DNA from: an uncultured Georgenia sp.
GTDB taxonomy: Bacteria > Actinomycetota > Actinomycetes > Actinomycetales > Actinomycetaceae
DNA length: 23,186 nt
NCBI RefSeq assembly: GCF_937958535.1
Contig: NZ_CALGNQ010000011.1
Span: forward strand, 1 to 23,186
Reading direction: 5' to 3'
The notes under the pieces are model-generated. The model saw only the letters and a program-made list of their open reading frames with translations. It searched no databases and was not told the origin of the DNA. The translations under genes were made by a program, and so were the position numbers. This document shows, in pieces, positions 10,701-17,748 of this stretch. Numbering within the stretch: position 1 is the first letter of the stretch; every line of letters starts with the position of its first letter.

Positions 10701-11993
10701 TCGGACGTCGCCCCCGCCCCGTTCGGGGCGCCGTCCTTCCGGGAGGCCTTCACCGCGGCCGTGGCCATGGCCCGCGACGTCGAGATCCCCGACGACGCGT
10801 GGGACGAGGAGAAGCTCCCCTCCCACCTGCGGATGACCTTCCGGGTGGTCGACGAGGACGGCACGGTGCTCGGGGAGGGCACGTCGCTGCCCTTTCTCCA
10901 GCGCCGGCTCGCCGCCCAGACCCAGCGCGCCGTGCGCAACGCGGTCAAGGGCGCGGTCCAGCTCGCGATGGAGGAGGCGCGCCGGCAGTCCGGGGGCGCC
11001 GTCGCGTCGGGGGCCGACGACGCAGGACCCACGGCTGACGCCGTGCCGGGTGCCGCGGCAGCGGCCCGCCCGACCGGCCTGGCCGAGGAGCACGGGCTCA
11101 CCGGCTGGCCCGCGGTCGGCACGATCCCCCAGCAGGTCGAGTCGACCGGACCGCAGGGCCTGCTCGTCCGCGGCTACCCGGCGCTCGTCGAGGTGCCCGG
11201 CGGACGCGGCACGCCCCCGCGGGTGGACCTCCTCGTCCTCGCCGACGCCGCCGAGCAGGCGCGCGAGCACCGCCGCGGCGTACGCCGGCTGCTGCTGGGT
11301 GAGACGGCCCTCGCCACGCAGCGGGTCACCACCCGCTGGACCGGGCGCGAGGCCCTCACGCTGGCCGCCGGCCCCTACCCGGACACCGAGTCGTTCGTGG
11401 CCGACGCGCAGCTCGCCGCGGTGACGGCGCTCGCCGACGAGTGGGTCGCCGCCCACGGCGGACGCGAGCCGATGGACGCCGCCCGCTACGGCGAGCTGCG
11501 CGAGACGGTGCGTGCCGGGCTGGAGGACCGGGTCTACCAGGTCATCGGGCAGGTCGTCGCGACCCTGGAGGCGCAGCGTGAGCTCGAGGCGACGATCAAG
11601 GACGCGACGTCGATCCACCTCCTCAACACGCTGACCGACGTCCGGGAGCAGGTGTCGCGGCTCGTCTACCCGGGCTTCGTCGCCCGTACCCCGGCCGACC
11701 GGCTGGTCCACCTCCCCCGCTACCTGCGCGCGGCCCGCCGGCGGATCGAGCGGGCACAGGACAACGTCCACCAGGACGCCAACCTCGCCTGGCGGGTGGC
11801 CGAGCTGGAGGAGGAGTACGAGGCCGCTGCCTCCGCGGCGCGGCACGCGACCGCCGACGCGGGCCGGCAGGCCACGCTGGCCGAGGTGCGCTGGCTGCTG
11901 GAGGAGCTGCGGGTGAGCTTCTTCGCCCAGCAGCTCGGGACCCCGGTCAAGGTGTCGGAGAAGCGCATCCGCAAGCTCCTCGCCTCCGCCTGA
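7785..11993 (+). CDS. hrpA: ATP-dependent RNA helicase HrpA (DEAH box)
   Basis: This is a 1402-residue DEAH-box RNA helicase. Motifs: Walker A GETGSGKTT (74-82), DEAH (171-174), SAT (203-205), TNVAETSLTVPGI (from 350) and QRAGRCGR (from 397). The winged-helix/ratchet region, OB region and the long C-terminal half found in HrpA (DUF3418-type) follow; the total length agrees with E. coli HrpA (about 1300) rather than the shorter HrpB. In E. coli HrpA has been linked to mRNA processing and to handling stalled ribosomes; its job in actinobacteria is less clear. The N-terminus is very basic (Arg-rich, about residues 9-25), plausibly for RNA contact. The start is GTG at 7785 with no obvious Shine-Dalgarno. 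The reading frame is intact throughout. Confidence 0.95.
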   Translation: MSEQRVTGTRRRGQGRRRRAGTRRPEHRGYTPEQLAARRAAVPRISYPAELPVSARREEIAEAIRNHQVVIVSGETGSGKTTQLPKICLELGRGVTGMIGHTQPRRIAARTVAERIAEELDVELGGAVGYQVRFTDEVGPTTLVKLMTDGILLAEIQRDPLLRRYDTIIVDEAHERSLNIDFILGYLARLLPQRPDLKVVITSATIDSERFAAHFGREGEDGERVPAPVVEVSGRTYPVEIRYRPLVPDVDSEDEEQPVEELDQPTAICRAVDELMAEGPGDILVFLSGEREIRDTDVALAEHLGPRYAGRATPGQPGVVEVLPLYARLTAAEQHRVFEPHRHRRIVLATNVAETSLTVPGIRYVVDPGTARISRYSNRTKVQRLPIEPISQASANQRAGRCGRVADGVAIRLYSRSDFESRPEFTEPEILRTSLASVILQMTALGLGDVEDFPFVDKPDTRAVRDGVQLLMEIGALEPDDGGPTGAGSGPGRYRLTDIGRRLARLPIDPRLGRMLLEAQRNGCAAEVMVIVAALSVQDVRERPAEHQQAADAQHRRFTDPTSDFLAYLNLWRYLRTQQRDLSGSAFRRLCRAEFLNYLRVREWQDVVAQLRQLAKPLGLTMRPLALPSREEVGDDPAAAAVAAGRSADAASADAIHQSLLVGLLSNLGTYDERRREYLGARGTRFVVWPGSGLARKTYDWVMAAELVETSRLFARTVARVRPEWVEPLAQHLVKTVYSEPYWSTRQGAAMVHEKVLLYGMTLVADRTVPLARVGTAEARALAREMFIRHALVEGQWRTHHRFYARNRELLAEAEELEHRTRRRDLVIDEHGLFDFYDERIPDSVVSARHFDSWWKKASREDPELLTFTRELLFGGEPDVSSADFPDTWRQGDLTLPLTYQFEPGTAADGVTVHVPVSVLGRLRPDGFDWLVPGLLPELVVATIRSLPKRVRVKLVPAPDVAREVMALLPQWSDVAPAPFGAPSFREAFTAAVAMARDVEIPDDAWDEEKLPSHLRMTFRVVDEDGTVLGEGTSLPFLQRRLAAQTQRAVRNAVKGAVQLAMEEARRQSGGAVASGADDAGPTADAVPGAAAAARPTGLAEEHGLTGWPAVGTIPQQVESTGPQGLLVRGYPALVEVPGGRGTPPRVDLLVLADAAEQAREHRRGVRRLLLGETALATQRVTTRWTGREALTLAAGPYPDTESFVADAQLAAVTALADEWVAAHGGREPMDAARYGELRETVRAGLEDRVYQVIGQVVATLEAQRELEATIKDATSIHLLNTLTDVREQVSRLVYPGFVARTPADRLVHLPRYLRAARRRIERAQDNVHQDANLAWRVAELEEEYEAAASAARHATADAGRQATLAEVRWLLEELRVSFFAQQLGTPVKVSEKRIRKLLASA

Positions 11994-12075
11994 GGGTGCC
12001 GCGCCCCGACCGCGCCGCGCCCCGCGCGTGAGCATGGTCACCCCCGGCAACAGGGCCCGAACCCCTCAACAGGAC

Positions 12076-12119
12076 GGGCGGGACGGCGGATATCTCCGGC
12101 TGAGACCACCCGTCTGCCC
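12076..12119 (+). other. Stem-loop in the leader of the 12132 gene
   Basis: GGGC-G-GGACGG (12076-12086) can pair with CCGTCT-GCCC (12110-12119), giving a stem of about 10 bp with one bulge and one G-U pair. Its loop contains a second small repeat, CGGA-TATC-TCCG. The stem ends just before the AGGAG ribosome-binding site at 12121. It may be a leader RNA structure, or GC-rich chance pairing. Confidence 0.3.
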
Positions 12120-12131
12120 CAGGAGACCATC

Positions 12132-12677
12132 GTGCCCGCTGCCACCCGCCCCGCCGCGACCGACCGTGCCGTCCGGCAGGACGCCCACCGGGTCCTGTCC
12201 GCACTGCACGAGGGGGTCGCCGCCCACCTGCTCGCCGGCCGGCCCGCGCCCGGCCGCGACCAGGTCGCCGTCGTGCTGCGCGCGCTGTCCACCTTCCCGC
12301 TGTGCATCCGGATCCTGCCCCAGTCCGACCGGCGCCGGCGCAGCGGGGACGCGGCGGCGGGGGTGTCGCGCTACCTCGCGGGCTTCGCCGACCACCTGGC
12401 CCACCACGGCGAGCGCACGACCTACGACCCGGAGTACTGGATCCTCGGCGAGCCGGTCACCGACCGCCTGCTGCGGCTCGTCTCGGGCGCCCCGGCCGAC
12501 ACCCGGCCCACCGACCGGCAGGTCGCCGCCGTGCTGCTCGCCCTGGCCGACACCCGCGAGCGCGCGGTCCCGCGGCGCATCGTCGAGGTGGCCGGCGACG
12601 GCGACCTGCCGTGGAACGGCGCGACCGGGATCGGCACGTTCTTCCAGGACCTCGCCGACCACGTCCTCGCCGGCTGA
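12132..12677 (+). CDS. Unrecognised small protein with two similar halves
   Basis: I do not recognise this 181-residue protein. The start GTG at 12132 has a good AGGAG site 6 bases upstream. There is no signal peptide or membrane segment, so it should be cytosolic. It is predicted mostly helical and shows an internal duplication: residues about 28-90 (HLLAGRP..DQVAVVLRAL..GVSRYLAGFADHLA) match about 110-180 (RLLRLVSG..RQVAAVLLAL..GIGTFFQDLADHVLA), joined by a linker with RTTYDPEYWILGEP. Coding bias matches its neighbours. It follows hrpA by 138 bases on the same strand and precedes the SpoIID-domain gene by 239 bases, so no operon partner is obvious. No function is proposed. Confidence 0.75.
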   Translation: MPAATRPAATDRAVRQDAHRVLSALHEGVAAHLLAGRPAPGRDQVAVVLRALSTFPLCIRILPQSDRRRRSGDAAAGVSRYLAGFADHLAHHGERTTYDPEYWILGEPVTDRLLRLVSGAPADTRPTDRQVAAVLLALADTRERAVPRRIVEVAGDGDLPWNGATGIGTFFQDLADHVLAG

Positions 12678-12768
12678 CCGCTGCCCACCTCCCGGGACGG
12701 CGGACCGACCCGCCGCCCCGCCCGATCCCTCGCACCGGCGGTGGGACCTCGGCACGTCCGGGCACCCG

Positions 12769-12786
12769 GCCCGCTGCGCAGCGGGC
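12769..12786. repeat. 18-bp perfect palindrome in the 12678-12916 gap
   Basis: GCCCGCTGC followed directly by GCAGCGGGC is a perfect palindrome in the 239-base gap between the 12132 gene and the SpoIID-domain gene. It could be a weak terminator hairpin (no T-run follows) or a protein site. The rest of the gap shows only a possible TACGCT -10 box about 45 bases before the next ATG. Confidence 0.35.
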
Positions 12787-12916
12787 GACCGCGCGGGAAG
12801 GGCGCGGCGTCGGGCGAGCCGACCGGCGCTTCTCGCCTACCGGGCGCGGGCGCGCCGCGGGTCCGGGACACGACTACGCTCGTGCCAGCGAAGTCACCGA
12901 TCATGCCGAGGCTGCC

Positions 12917-14827
12917 ATGCGTACTGTCCGTCGACTGCTCTCCTCCGGCCTGGTCGCCGTGCTGGCGCTGGCCGTGCTCGTCGGCCTGCCGAGCCAGGCC
13001 GCCGCTGCCGAGCACTACCCGCGGCCCCCGTCGGGCACCTGGGAGGTGCAGGGCCGCGGCTGGGGCCACGGCCGCGGGCTGTCCCAGTGGGGCGCCCAGG
13101 GCGCCGCGGAGCAGGGGGTCCCCTACCGCGAGATCCTCGCGTTCTACTACCCGGGGACCGAGGTCGGCAGCGTCGGGAACGAGACGCTGCGGGTTCGGCT
13201 CATGGCCCACCAGGACGTCTCCTCGGTACGGCTCTGGGCCCCCGCGGGCGCGACGACGCTCACCGTGGCCGGGGCCGGCAACACCACCCGCACCTACCAG
13301 GGCGGCTACATCACCGTCGACCGGCGCGAGAACAACCGCTTCTGGGTCCGGCACACCACCGCGTCGGGTGCGCCCGGCCCGGTCCACGCCTTCACCGCCA
13401 CCGAGCTGAGCGTCTCCACGGGCGAGGGCGTGGTCGTCGGCACGTCCGGCAGCCGCGGTACGTGGTACCGCGGCACCATCCGGCTGGTCCGGGAGAACAA
13501 CACCCTGTTCGACGTGCGCAACCACGTGCCGCTGGAGGAGTACCTGCGCGGCGTCGTCCCCCGGGAGAGCCCGGCGTACTGGGAGATGGAAGCCCTCAAG
13601 GCGCAGGCGGTCGCGGCCCGCAGCTACGTCCTGGCCGAGATCGCCGGCAACTCCGCCGGGCTCACCTGCGACACCACGGCCTGCCAGGTCTACGGCGGCC
13701 GCGCGGTCGTCGACCGGGCCGGCACCGTCGTCGAGGCGCGTGAGCACCAGCGCACCAACCAGGCCGTCGCCGACACCCGGGGCGAGGTCCGCACGTACAA
13801 CGGCGCCGTCGCCTTCACCCAGTTCTCCGCCACCAACGGCGGCTGGTCCACCGACGGCGGGCGGCCCTACCTCGTCGCCCGGCGCGACCCCTGGACCGGC
13901 ACCGCGACCGGCGACCCGCGCAGCCGCTGGACCGACCAGCTCGCCGTCAGCACCGTCGAGGCCTACTGCCCGGACAACGGACGGCTCCGCGAGCTCGTCG
14001 TGACCAAGCGCGACGGGAACGGCGCCTTCGGGGGACGGATCACCGAGGCCCAGGTGGTGTGCAGCAGCGGCACCCGCACCCTGACCAACCCGAGCGACCT
14101 GCGCTTCGGGATGTACCACCACTGGTGGCGGGTGACGCCGCCGCCCACCGGCTTCTTCCTGTCCAACCGGCTCGGCTCGGAGGCGGAGATCGTCTTCCAG
14201 TACGGGCGGCCGGACGACGAGGTGCTCATCGGCGACTGGGACGGCAACGGCACCGACACCATCACGGTGCGCCGCGGCAAGACGTTCCATGTCGCCAACA
14301 GCCTGCGCGCCGGCAACGCCGACTACGCCTTCCAGTACGGCCGGGCGACCGACGTCATCCTCATCGGCGACTGGGACGGTGACGGGCGCGACACGATCGC
14401 TGTACGCCGCGGGCGGGAGTACCACATCCGCAACGACAACCGGGGCGGTCCCGCCCAGACGGTCATCACCTACGGCCGGGCCGGGGACGACGTCCTCGTC
14501 GGCGACTGGGACGGCGACGGCCGCGACACGCTGGCCGTGCGCCGCGGCAACGAGTACCACGTGAAGAACTCGCTGCGCGGCGGTGACGCCGACACCGTGT
14601 TCCGCTACGGCCGCGCGGGTGACGACGTCATCGTCGGCGACTGGGACGGCGACGGGGAGGACACCTTCGGGGTGCGCCGCGGGAAGGTGTACCACCTGAA
14701 GAACTCCCTGCGTGGCGGCGACGCCGACCACGTCGTCTCCTTCGGCCGGGTCACCGACGAGGTGCTCGTGGGCGACTGGGACGGCGACGGCACCGACACC
14801 CTGGGGCTGCGCCGCCTCGTCCCCTGA
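12917..14827 (+). CDS. Secreted SpoIID/LytB-domain protein with C-terminal VCBS/FG-GAP-like repeats
   Basis: This is a 636-residue exported protein. A Sec signal peptide is visible (basic MRTVRR, hydrophobic 11-24, Ala-rich cleavage region about 28-32). The SpoIID/LytB domain follows: WGHGRGLSQWGAQG (49-62), AFYYPGTEVG, then VPLEEYLRGVVPRESP and ALKAQAVAARSY. Glu217 in PRESP sits where B. subtilis SpoIID has its catalytic glutamate, so glycan-strand cleavage or enhancement of murein amidases at the cell wall is likely. From about residue 415 to the end come five 45-residue repeats containing GDWDGDGxDT and VRRGxxYH; the DxDGDGxD loop looks calcium-binding, as in FG-GAP/VCBS propeller blades. 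The ATG at 12917 was chosen because it starts the signal peptide; the open frame extends upstream without one. The neighbour downstream is convergent with a 2-base gap. Confidence 0.88.
   Translation: MRTVRRLLSSGLVAVLALAVLVGLPSQAAAAEHYPRPPSGTWEVQGRGWGHGRGLSQWGAQGAAEQGVPYREILAFYYPGTEVGSVGNETLRVRLMAHQDVSSVRLWAPAGATTLTVAGAGNTTRTYQGGYITVDRRENNRFWVRHTTASGAPGPVHAFTATELSVSTGEGVVVGTSGSRGTWYRGTIRLVRENNTLFDVRNHVPLEEYLRGVVPRESPAYWEMEALKAQAVAARSYVLAEIAGNSAGLTCDTTACQVYGGRAVVDRAGTVVEAREHQRTNQAVADTRGEVRTYNGAVAFTQFSATNGGWSTDGGRPYLVARRDPWTGTATGDPRSRWTDQLAVSTVEAYCPDNGRLRELVVTKRDGNGAFGGRITEAQVVCSSGTRTLTNPSDLRFGMYHHWWRVTPPPTGFFLSNRLGSEAEIVFQYGRPDDEVLIGDWDGNGTDTITVRRGKTFHVANSLRAGNADYAFQYGRATDVILIGDWDGDGRDTIAVRRGREYHIRNDNRGGPAQTVITYGRAGDDVLVGDWDGDGRDTLAVRRGNEYHVKNSLRGGDADTVFRYGRAGDDVIVGDWDGDGEDTFGVRRGKVYHLKNSLRGGDADHVVSFGRVTDEVLVGDWDGDGTDTLGLRRLVP
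14206..14824 (+). repeat. Five 135-bp tandem repeats inside the SpoIID-domain gene
   Basis: The codons for GDWDG begin at 14231, 14366, 14501, 14636 and 14771, exactly 135 bases apart each time. Each unit encodes GDWDGxGxDTxxVRRGxxxH, then N, a variable stretch and YGR/FGR. The last unit is cut short after LRRLVP. Invariant spacing and strong similarity at DNA level suggest recent expansion or homogenisation. Confidence 0.9.
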
Positions 14828-14829
14828 CC

Positions 14830-15981
14830 TCAGCGCGCGGCGAGCAGCGCCTCGACCTCCCGGACGGCGTCCCGGCCGGCCCGGTTGGCCCCCACGGTGG
14901 ACGACGACGGCCCGTAGCCGATGAGGTGCACGCGCGCCTCGGCGGCCGGCCGGGTGCCGTCCATGACGATGCCGCCGCCGCGGCCGCGCAGCCGGAGCGG
15001 GGCGAGGTGGTCGAGCTGGGCGCGGAAGCCGGTGGCCCACAGGATGACGTCGGCCCGCTGGAAGGTGCCGTCGGCCCAGCGCACCCCGTCGGGCTCGACC
15101 CGCTCGAACATCGGCCGGCGGTCGAGGGCGCCCCGTTCGGCGGCGGCCCGCAGCGCGGGCGTCCAGGGCAGCCCGGTCACCGAGACCACCGAGCGGGGCG
15201 GCAGGCCGGCACGTACGCGCTCCTCGACCAGGGCCACTGCCCGGCGGCCCTCCTCGGGGCCGAACGGCCCGTCGCGCCACACCGGCTCCCGGCGGGTCAC
15301 CCACGTCGTCGACGTGACCTGGGAGATCTCGTCGAGCAGCTGGACCGCGGAGATGCCGCCGCCCACGACGACGACGTGCCGGCCGCGCAGCGCCTCGGCC
15401 GAGACGTAGTCGGCGGTGTGCAGCTGCTCGCCGAGGAAGGTCTCCCGACCGGGGTAGTACGGCCAGTACGGCCGCCCCCAGGTCCCGGTGGCGTTGACGA
15501 CGGCACGGGTGAGCCAGCTGCCACGGTCGGTGCGCACCCGCAGCGGCCCGTGCGGGTCGGAGTCCACCGGCTCGACCGACTCCACCCGGACCGGGCGCAG
15601 CACCGGCAGCGCGAACCGCTCCTCGTAGGCGGCGAAGTAGCGCGGCAGCGCGGTGTTCGACGGCTCGTGCGGGTCGGGCGGCGGCTGCTCCATCCCGGGC
15701 AGGTCGTGGATGCCGTTGACGGTGGCCATCCGCAGCGAGTCCCAGCGGTGCCGCCAGGCCCCGCCCGGCCCCTCCTCGCCGTCGAGGACGACGAAGGTGC
15801 GCGCGCGGGCCTCGGGCGCGGAGCTGCCGGTCTCGAGCGCGGAGCGGAAGCCGCGCCGCTGCAGGTGGTGGGCCGCGGAGAGCCCCGCCTGGCCGGCGCC
15901 GATGACGACGACGTCTGCCGTGCGCTGCCCCGTCGCCGTGGCGGGGGCGGGACCGGGGGCGGCGTGCAGCAGGGTGCTCAT
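14830..15981 (-). CDS. Flavin-dependent monooxygenase-like FAD/NAD(P)-binding oxidoreductase
   Basis: This is a 383-residue protein with two Rossmann motifs: GAGQAG (28-33) for FAD and GGGISA (207-212) for NAD(P)H. A GPGGAW-R-RWDSL block (71-83) and WATGF near the C-terminus follow. This layout is that of small flavin monooxygenase/pyridine-nucleotide-disulfide-type oxidoreductases (CzcO-like); the substrate is unknown. Between the first Rossmann helix and the second strand there is an insert of about 15 residues (around 46-61, with ALETGSSAPEARA) where relatives usually have a direct turn. I used the ATG at 15981; an upstream TTG at 16095 would add 38 residues lacking conservation signals. 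No strong ribosome-binding site is visible, so the start is uncertain by a few codons. It converges with the SpoIID-domain gene and diverges from the lipoprotein gene. Confidence 0.83.
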   Translation of the reverse strand: MSTLLHAAPGPAPATATGQRTADVVVIGAGQAGLSAAHHLQRRGFRSALETGSSAPEARARTFVVLDGEEGPGGAWRHRWDSLRMATVNGIHDLPGMEQPPPDPHEPSNTALPRYFAAYEERFALPVLRPVRVESVEPVDSDPHGPLRVRTDRGSWLTRAVVNATGTWGRPYWPYYPGRETFLGEQLHTADYVSAEALRGRHVVVVGGGISAVQLLDEISQVTSTTWVTRREPVWRDGPFGPEEGRRAVALVEERVRAGLPPRSVVSVTGLPWTPALRAAAERGALDRRPMFERVEPDGVRWADGTFQRADVILWATGFRAQLDHLAPLRLRGRGGGIVMDGTRPAAEARVHLIGYGPSSSTVGANRAGRDAVREVEALLAAR

Positions 15982-16166
15982 GGAGGCGTCAACGCCGCGG
16001 CGCACCGGGTGCTTCCGGCCCGGCGCAGGGGCTTGGTCACACCGGCTCGTGCCCCCGCACCGGCCCCAGCCCGGGAACGGCGCCTCCGGGCCCAATCCCG
16101 GCCTGTCCCCGGGACGTAGAACGAGGTAGCCCGGTCGTGCGGCCGGGCAGCGGGAAGGGGGCAGTC
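15982..16166. promoter_or_regulatory. Divergent gap between oxidoreductase and lipoprotein genes
   Basis: This 185-base gap holds two inverted repeats near the lipoprotein side: TCCCGG-N7-CCGGGA (16096-16114) and GCCCGG-N8-CCGGGC (16129-16148). The second lies just upstream of the GGGAAGGGGG ribosome-binding site and may form a leader hairpin. No clear -10/-35 pair was identified. Confidence 0.3.
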
Positions 16167-16721
16167 ATGGGACGACGACGGGTACGGACCGGGATCGTCG
16201 GGGGTGTGCTCGCGGTCGGCCTGCTGGCCGCGTGCGGCACCGGTGAGGAGACCCCGCAGACCCCGGAGACCACGGAGCCGCCGGCTGCGGAGGAGAAGCC
16301 GTCGGCGACGGACGACGCCACCGGGGGCGAGGACATGGCCGGGGCGCCGGTCGTCGCCGTCGCCGAGTCGGACCTCGGGCCGATCCTCGTGGACGGTGAG
16401 GGTATGACGCTCTACCTGTTCACCCAGGACTCCCCGGGGATGAGCGCGTGCCTGGACCAGTGCTTGGAGGCGTGGCCCATCCTCGAGGGGGAGCCCACCG
16501 CGGGGGAGGGGGTGGACGAGAGCCTGCTCGGCAGCTTCGAGCGGGAGGACGGCACGGTGCAGGCGACCTACGCCGACTGGCCGCTGTACTACTTCGCCCA
16601 GGACACCGCGCCGGGGGACGTCACCGGTCAGGGGGTCAACGAGGTCTGGTACGTGCTCTCACCCCAGGGGGAGATGGTCGAGGCACCAGCAGCCGACACC
16701 GGCGCTCGCGCCGGCTACTGA
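16167..16721 (+). CDS. Small lipoprotein with PF03640-type secreted repeats (COG4315-like)
   Basis: This is a 184-residue predicted lipoprotein: basic MGRRRVRTG, hydrophobic stretch, lipobox LAAC with Cys23. A Thr/Pro/Glu/Ala-rich spacer (about 25-60) would lift the domain off the membrane. The folded part shows the two motifs of the 'secreted repeat of unknown function' family: DGEGMTLYLFTQD with CLDQCLEAWPIL (about 77-106), and ATYADWPLYYFAQD with GQGVNEVWYVLSPQG (about 133-168). Cys95 and Cys99 could form a disulfide. The family role is unknown. ATG at 16167 follows GGGAAGGGGG; an in-frame ATG-less extension upstream was ignored. It converges with the RpiR gene, with stops 3 bases apart. 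Confidence 0.87.
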   Translation: MGRRRVRTGIVGGVLAVGLLAACGTGEETPQTPETTEPPAAEEKPSATDDATGGEDMAGAPVVAVAESDLGPILVDGEGMTLYLFTQDSPGMSACLDQCLEAWPILEGEPTAGEGVDESLLGSFEREDGTVQATYADWPLYYFAQDTAPGDVTGQGVNEVWYVLSPQGEMVEAPAADTGARAGY

Positions 16722-16724
16722 GGG

Positions 16725-17600
16725 TCACAGCTCGGCGATCGCCTTGAAGCTGGCGTCCAGCGCGGCCCGCGTGGCGGGCATGTCGCGCATCGCGACCCCG
16801 ACGAACAGGCAGTCCACGACGACGAGCTGGGCGATGCGGCTGGCCATCGCCCCGGACCGGAAGGTCGTCTCCCGGCTGGTGGTGACGAGCGTGATGTCCG
16901 CCGTCTGCGCCAGCTTTGAGCCCGGGTGGTTGGTGATGGCGATGGCGCGCACCCCCTGGGCCACGGCGAGGCGCGTGGGGGCGATCGCGTCCGGGGTGCT
17001 GCCCGAGTGCGACACCGAGATGACCACGTCGCCCGGACCCCGGAGCGACAGGGCGGTCACGGCGGCGTGCCGGTCGCCGTGGTAGACGGCGTTGAGGCCG
17101 AGCCGGGAGAGCTTCTGGCACAGGTCCATCGCGGTGACGCCGCTGGCGCCCACCCCGACGAGGTCGATGCGACGTGCCTCGACGAGGGCGTCCACGGCCG
17201 CCTGCAGCGCGCCGATGTCGAGCATCGCGGCCGTGTCCTCGACGGCGCGCGCGTCGGCATAGCCGATCTTCTCCACGACCTGTTCCAGGGTGTCGCTCGG
17301 GTCGAGGGTGCCGGAGATCGGGCCACGTGCGGTGCGCCCCTCCTCGATGCCGGCGGCCTTGGCCAGCGCGAGGCGCAGCTGCGGGTAGCCGGAGAAGCCC
17401 ATCCGCTTGGCGAAGCGGACGACGGTGGGGGCGGAGGTGTTGCACCGTTCGGCGAGCGCGGTGATCGACTCGCGGGCGACCGAGGTCGGGTCGGCGACGA
17501 CGGCCTCCCCCACCCGGCGTTCGGCGGGCCGCAGCTCGGGGAGCATCGCGCCGATCCGGCTGACCAGTGCAGCCCCGTCCGGGGGAGCGGGCTCGGTCAT
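16725..17600 (-). CDS. MurR/RpiR-family transcriptional regulator
   Basis: This is a 291-residue RpiR-family regulator. The N-terminal domain (about 15-85) contains the helix-turn-helix ESITALAERCNTSAPTVVRFAKRMGFSG region with the family pattern of SxxTVxRFxKxxGxxGYxxL. A SIS sugar-phosphate-binding domain (about 130-260) follows, with VGVGASGVTAMDL and SVSHSGSTPD. It diverges from the murQ operon across a 148-base gap with an AT-rich patch. Family members beside murQ (MurR in E. coli) bind MurNAc-6-phosphate and control the operon, so local repression relieved by MurNAc-6-phosphate is the natural inference. ATG at 17600 is preceded by GGGAGG. Family certain; ligand inferred from context. Confidence 0.92.
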   Translation of the reverse strand: MTEPAPPDGAALVSRIGAMLPELRPAERRVGEAVVADPTSVARESITALAERCNTSAPTVVRFAKRMGFSGYPQLRLALAKAAGIEEGRTARGPISGTLDPSDTLEQVVEKIGYADARAVEDTAAMLDIGALQAAVDALVEARRIDLVGVGASGVTAMDLCQKLSRLGLNAVYHGDRHAAVTALSLRGPGDVVISVSHSGSTPDAIAPTRLAVAQGVRAIAITNHPGSKLAQTADITLVTTSRETTFRSGAMASRIAQLVVVDCLFVGVAMRDMPATRAALDASFKAIAEL

Positions 17601-17748
17601 GACACCCTCCCTGGCTTGTAACTAACTTGTTATCGAGTGTACTACGAAGTAACTCCTTGACATCCCGTGCCCGGACGGGGCATCGTCTTCCACAAGGTTG
17701 CCACGGGCAGGACGAGCCGAGGCGCAGAGCAGCGTGCGAGGAGCGACG
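17601..17748. promoter_or_regulatory. Divergent operator/promoter region, rpiR-type regulator / murQ
   Basis: An AT-rich island (17616-17662) stands out in very GC-rich surroundings. It contains GTAACT twice (17618-17623 and 17649-17654) and an imperfect inverted repeat running from ACTT (17625-17628) to AAGT (17647-17650). A TTGACA box at 17657-17662, with CATCGT 18 bases downstream, is a candidate murQ promoter; repressor binding in the island would sit directly upstream of it and over the regulator's own promoter. murQ has GAGGAG at 17738-17743. Confidence 0.55.

Noticed and set aside
7728..12050. A very long open frame on the minus strand opposite hrpA
   Set aside because: The translation is biased toward Gly, Arg, Val and Asp with no recognisable domain; it mirrors the codon bias of hrpA and is a high-GC shadow frame.
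12422..15304. A 960-codon minus-strand frame opposite the SpoIID-domain gene
   Set aside because: Its apparent repeats (PVADE-type) are the antisense image of the 135-bp coding repeats.
16071..16105. ECF sigma-factor promoter (GGGAAC box) before the lipoprotein gene
   Set aside because: No matching GTT/GTC -10 element at a suitable distance.
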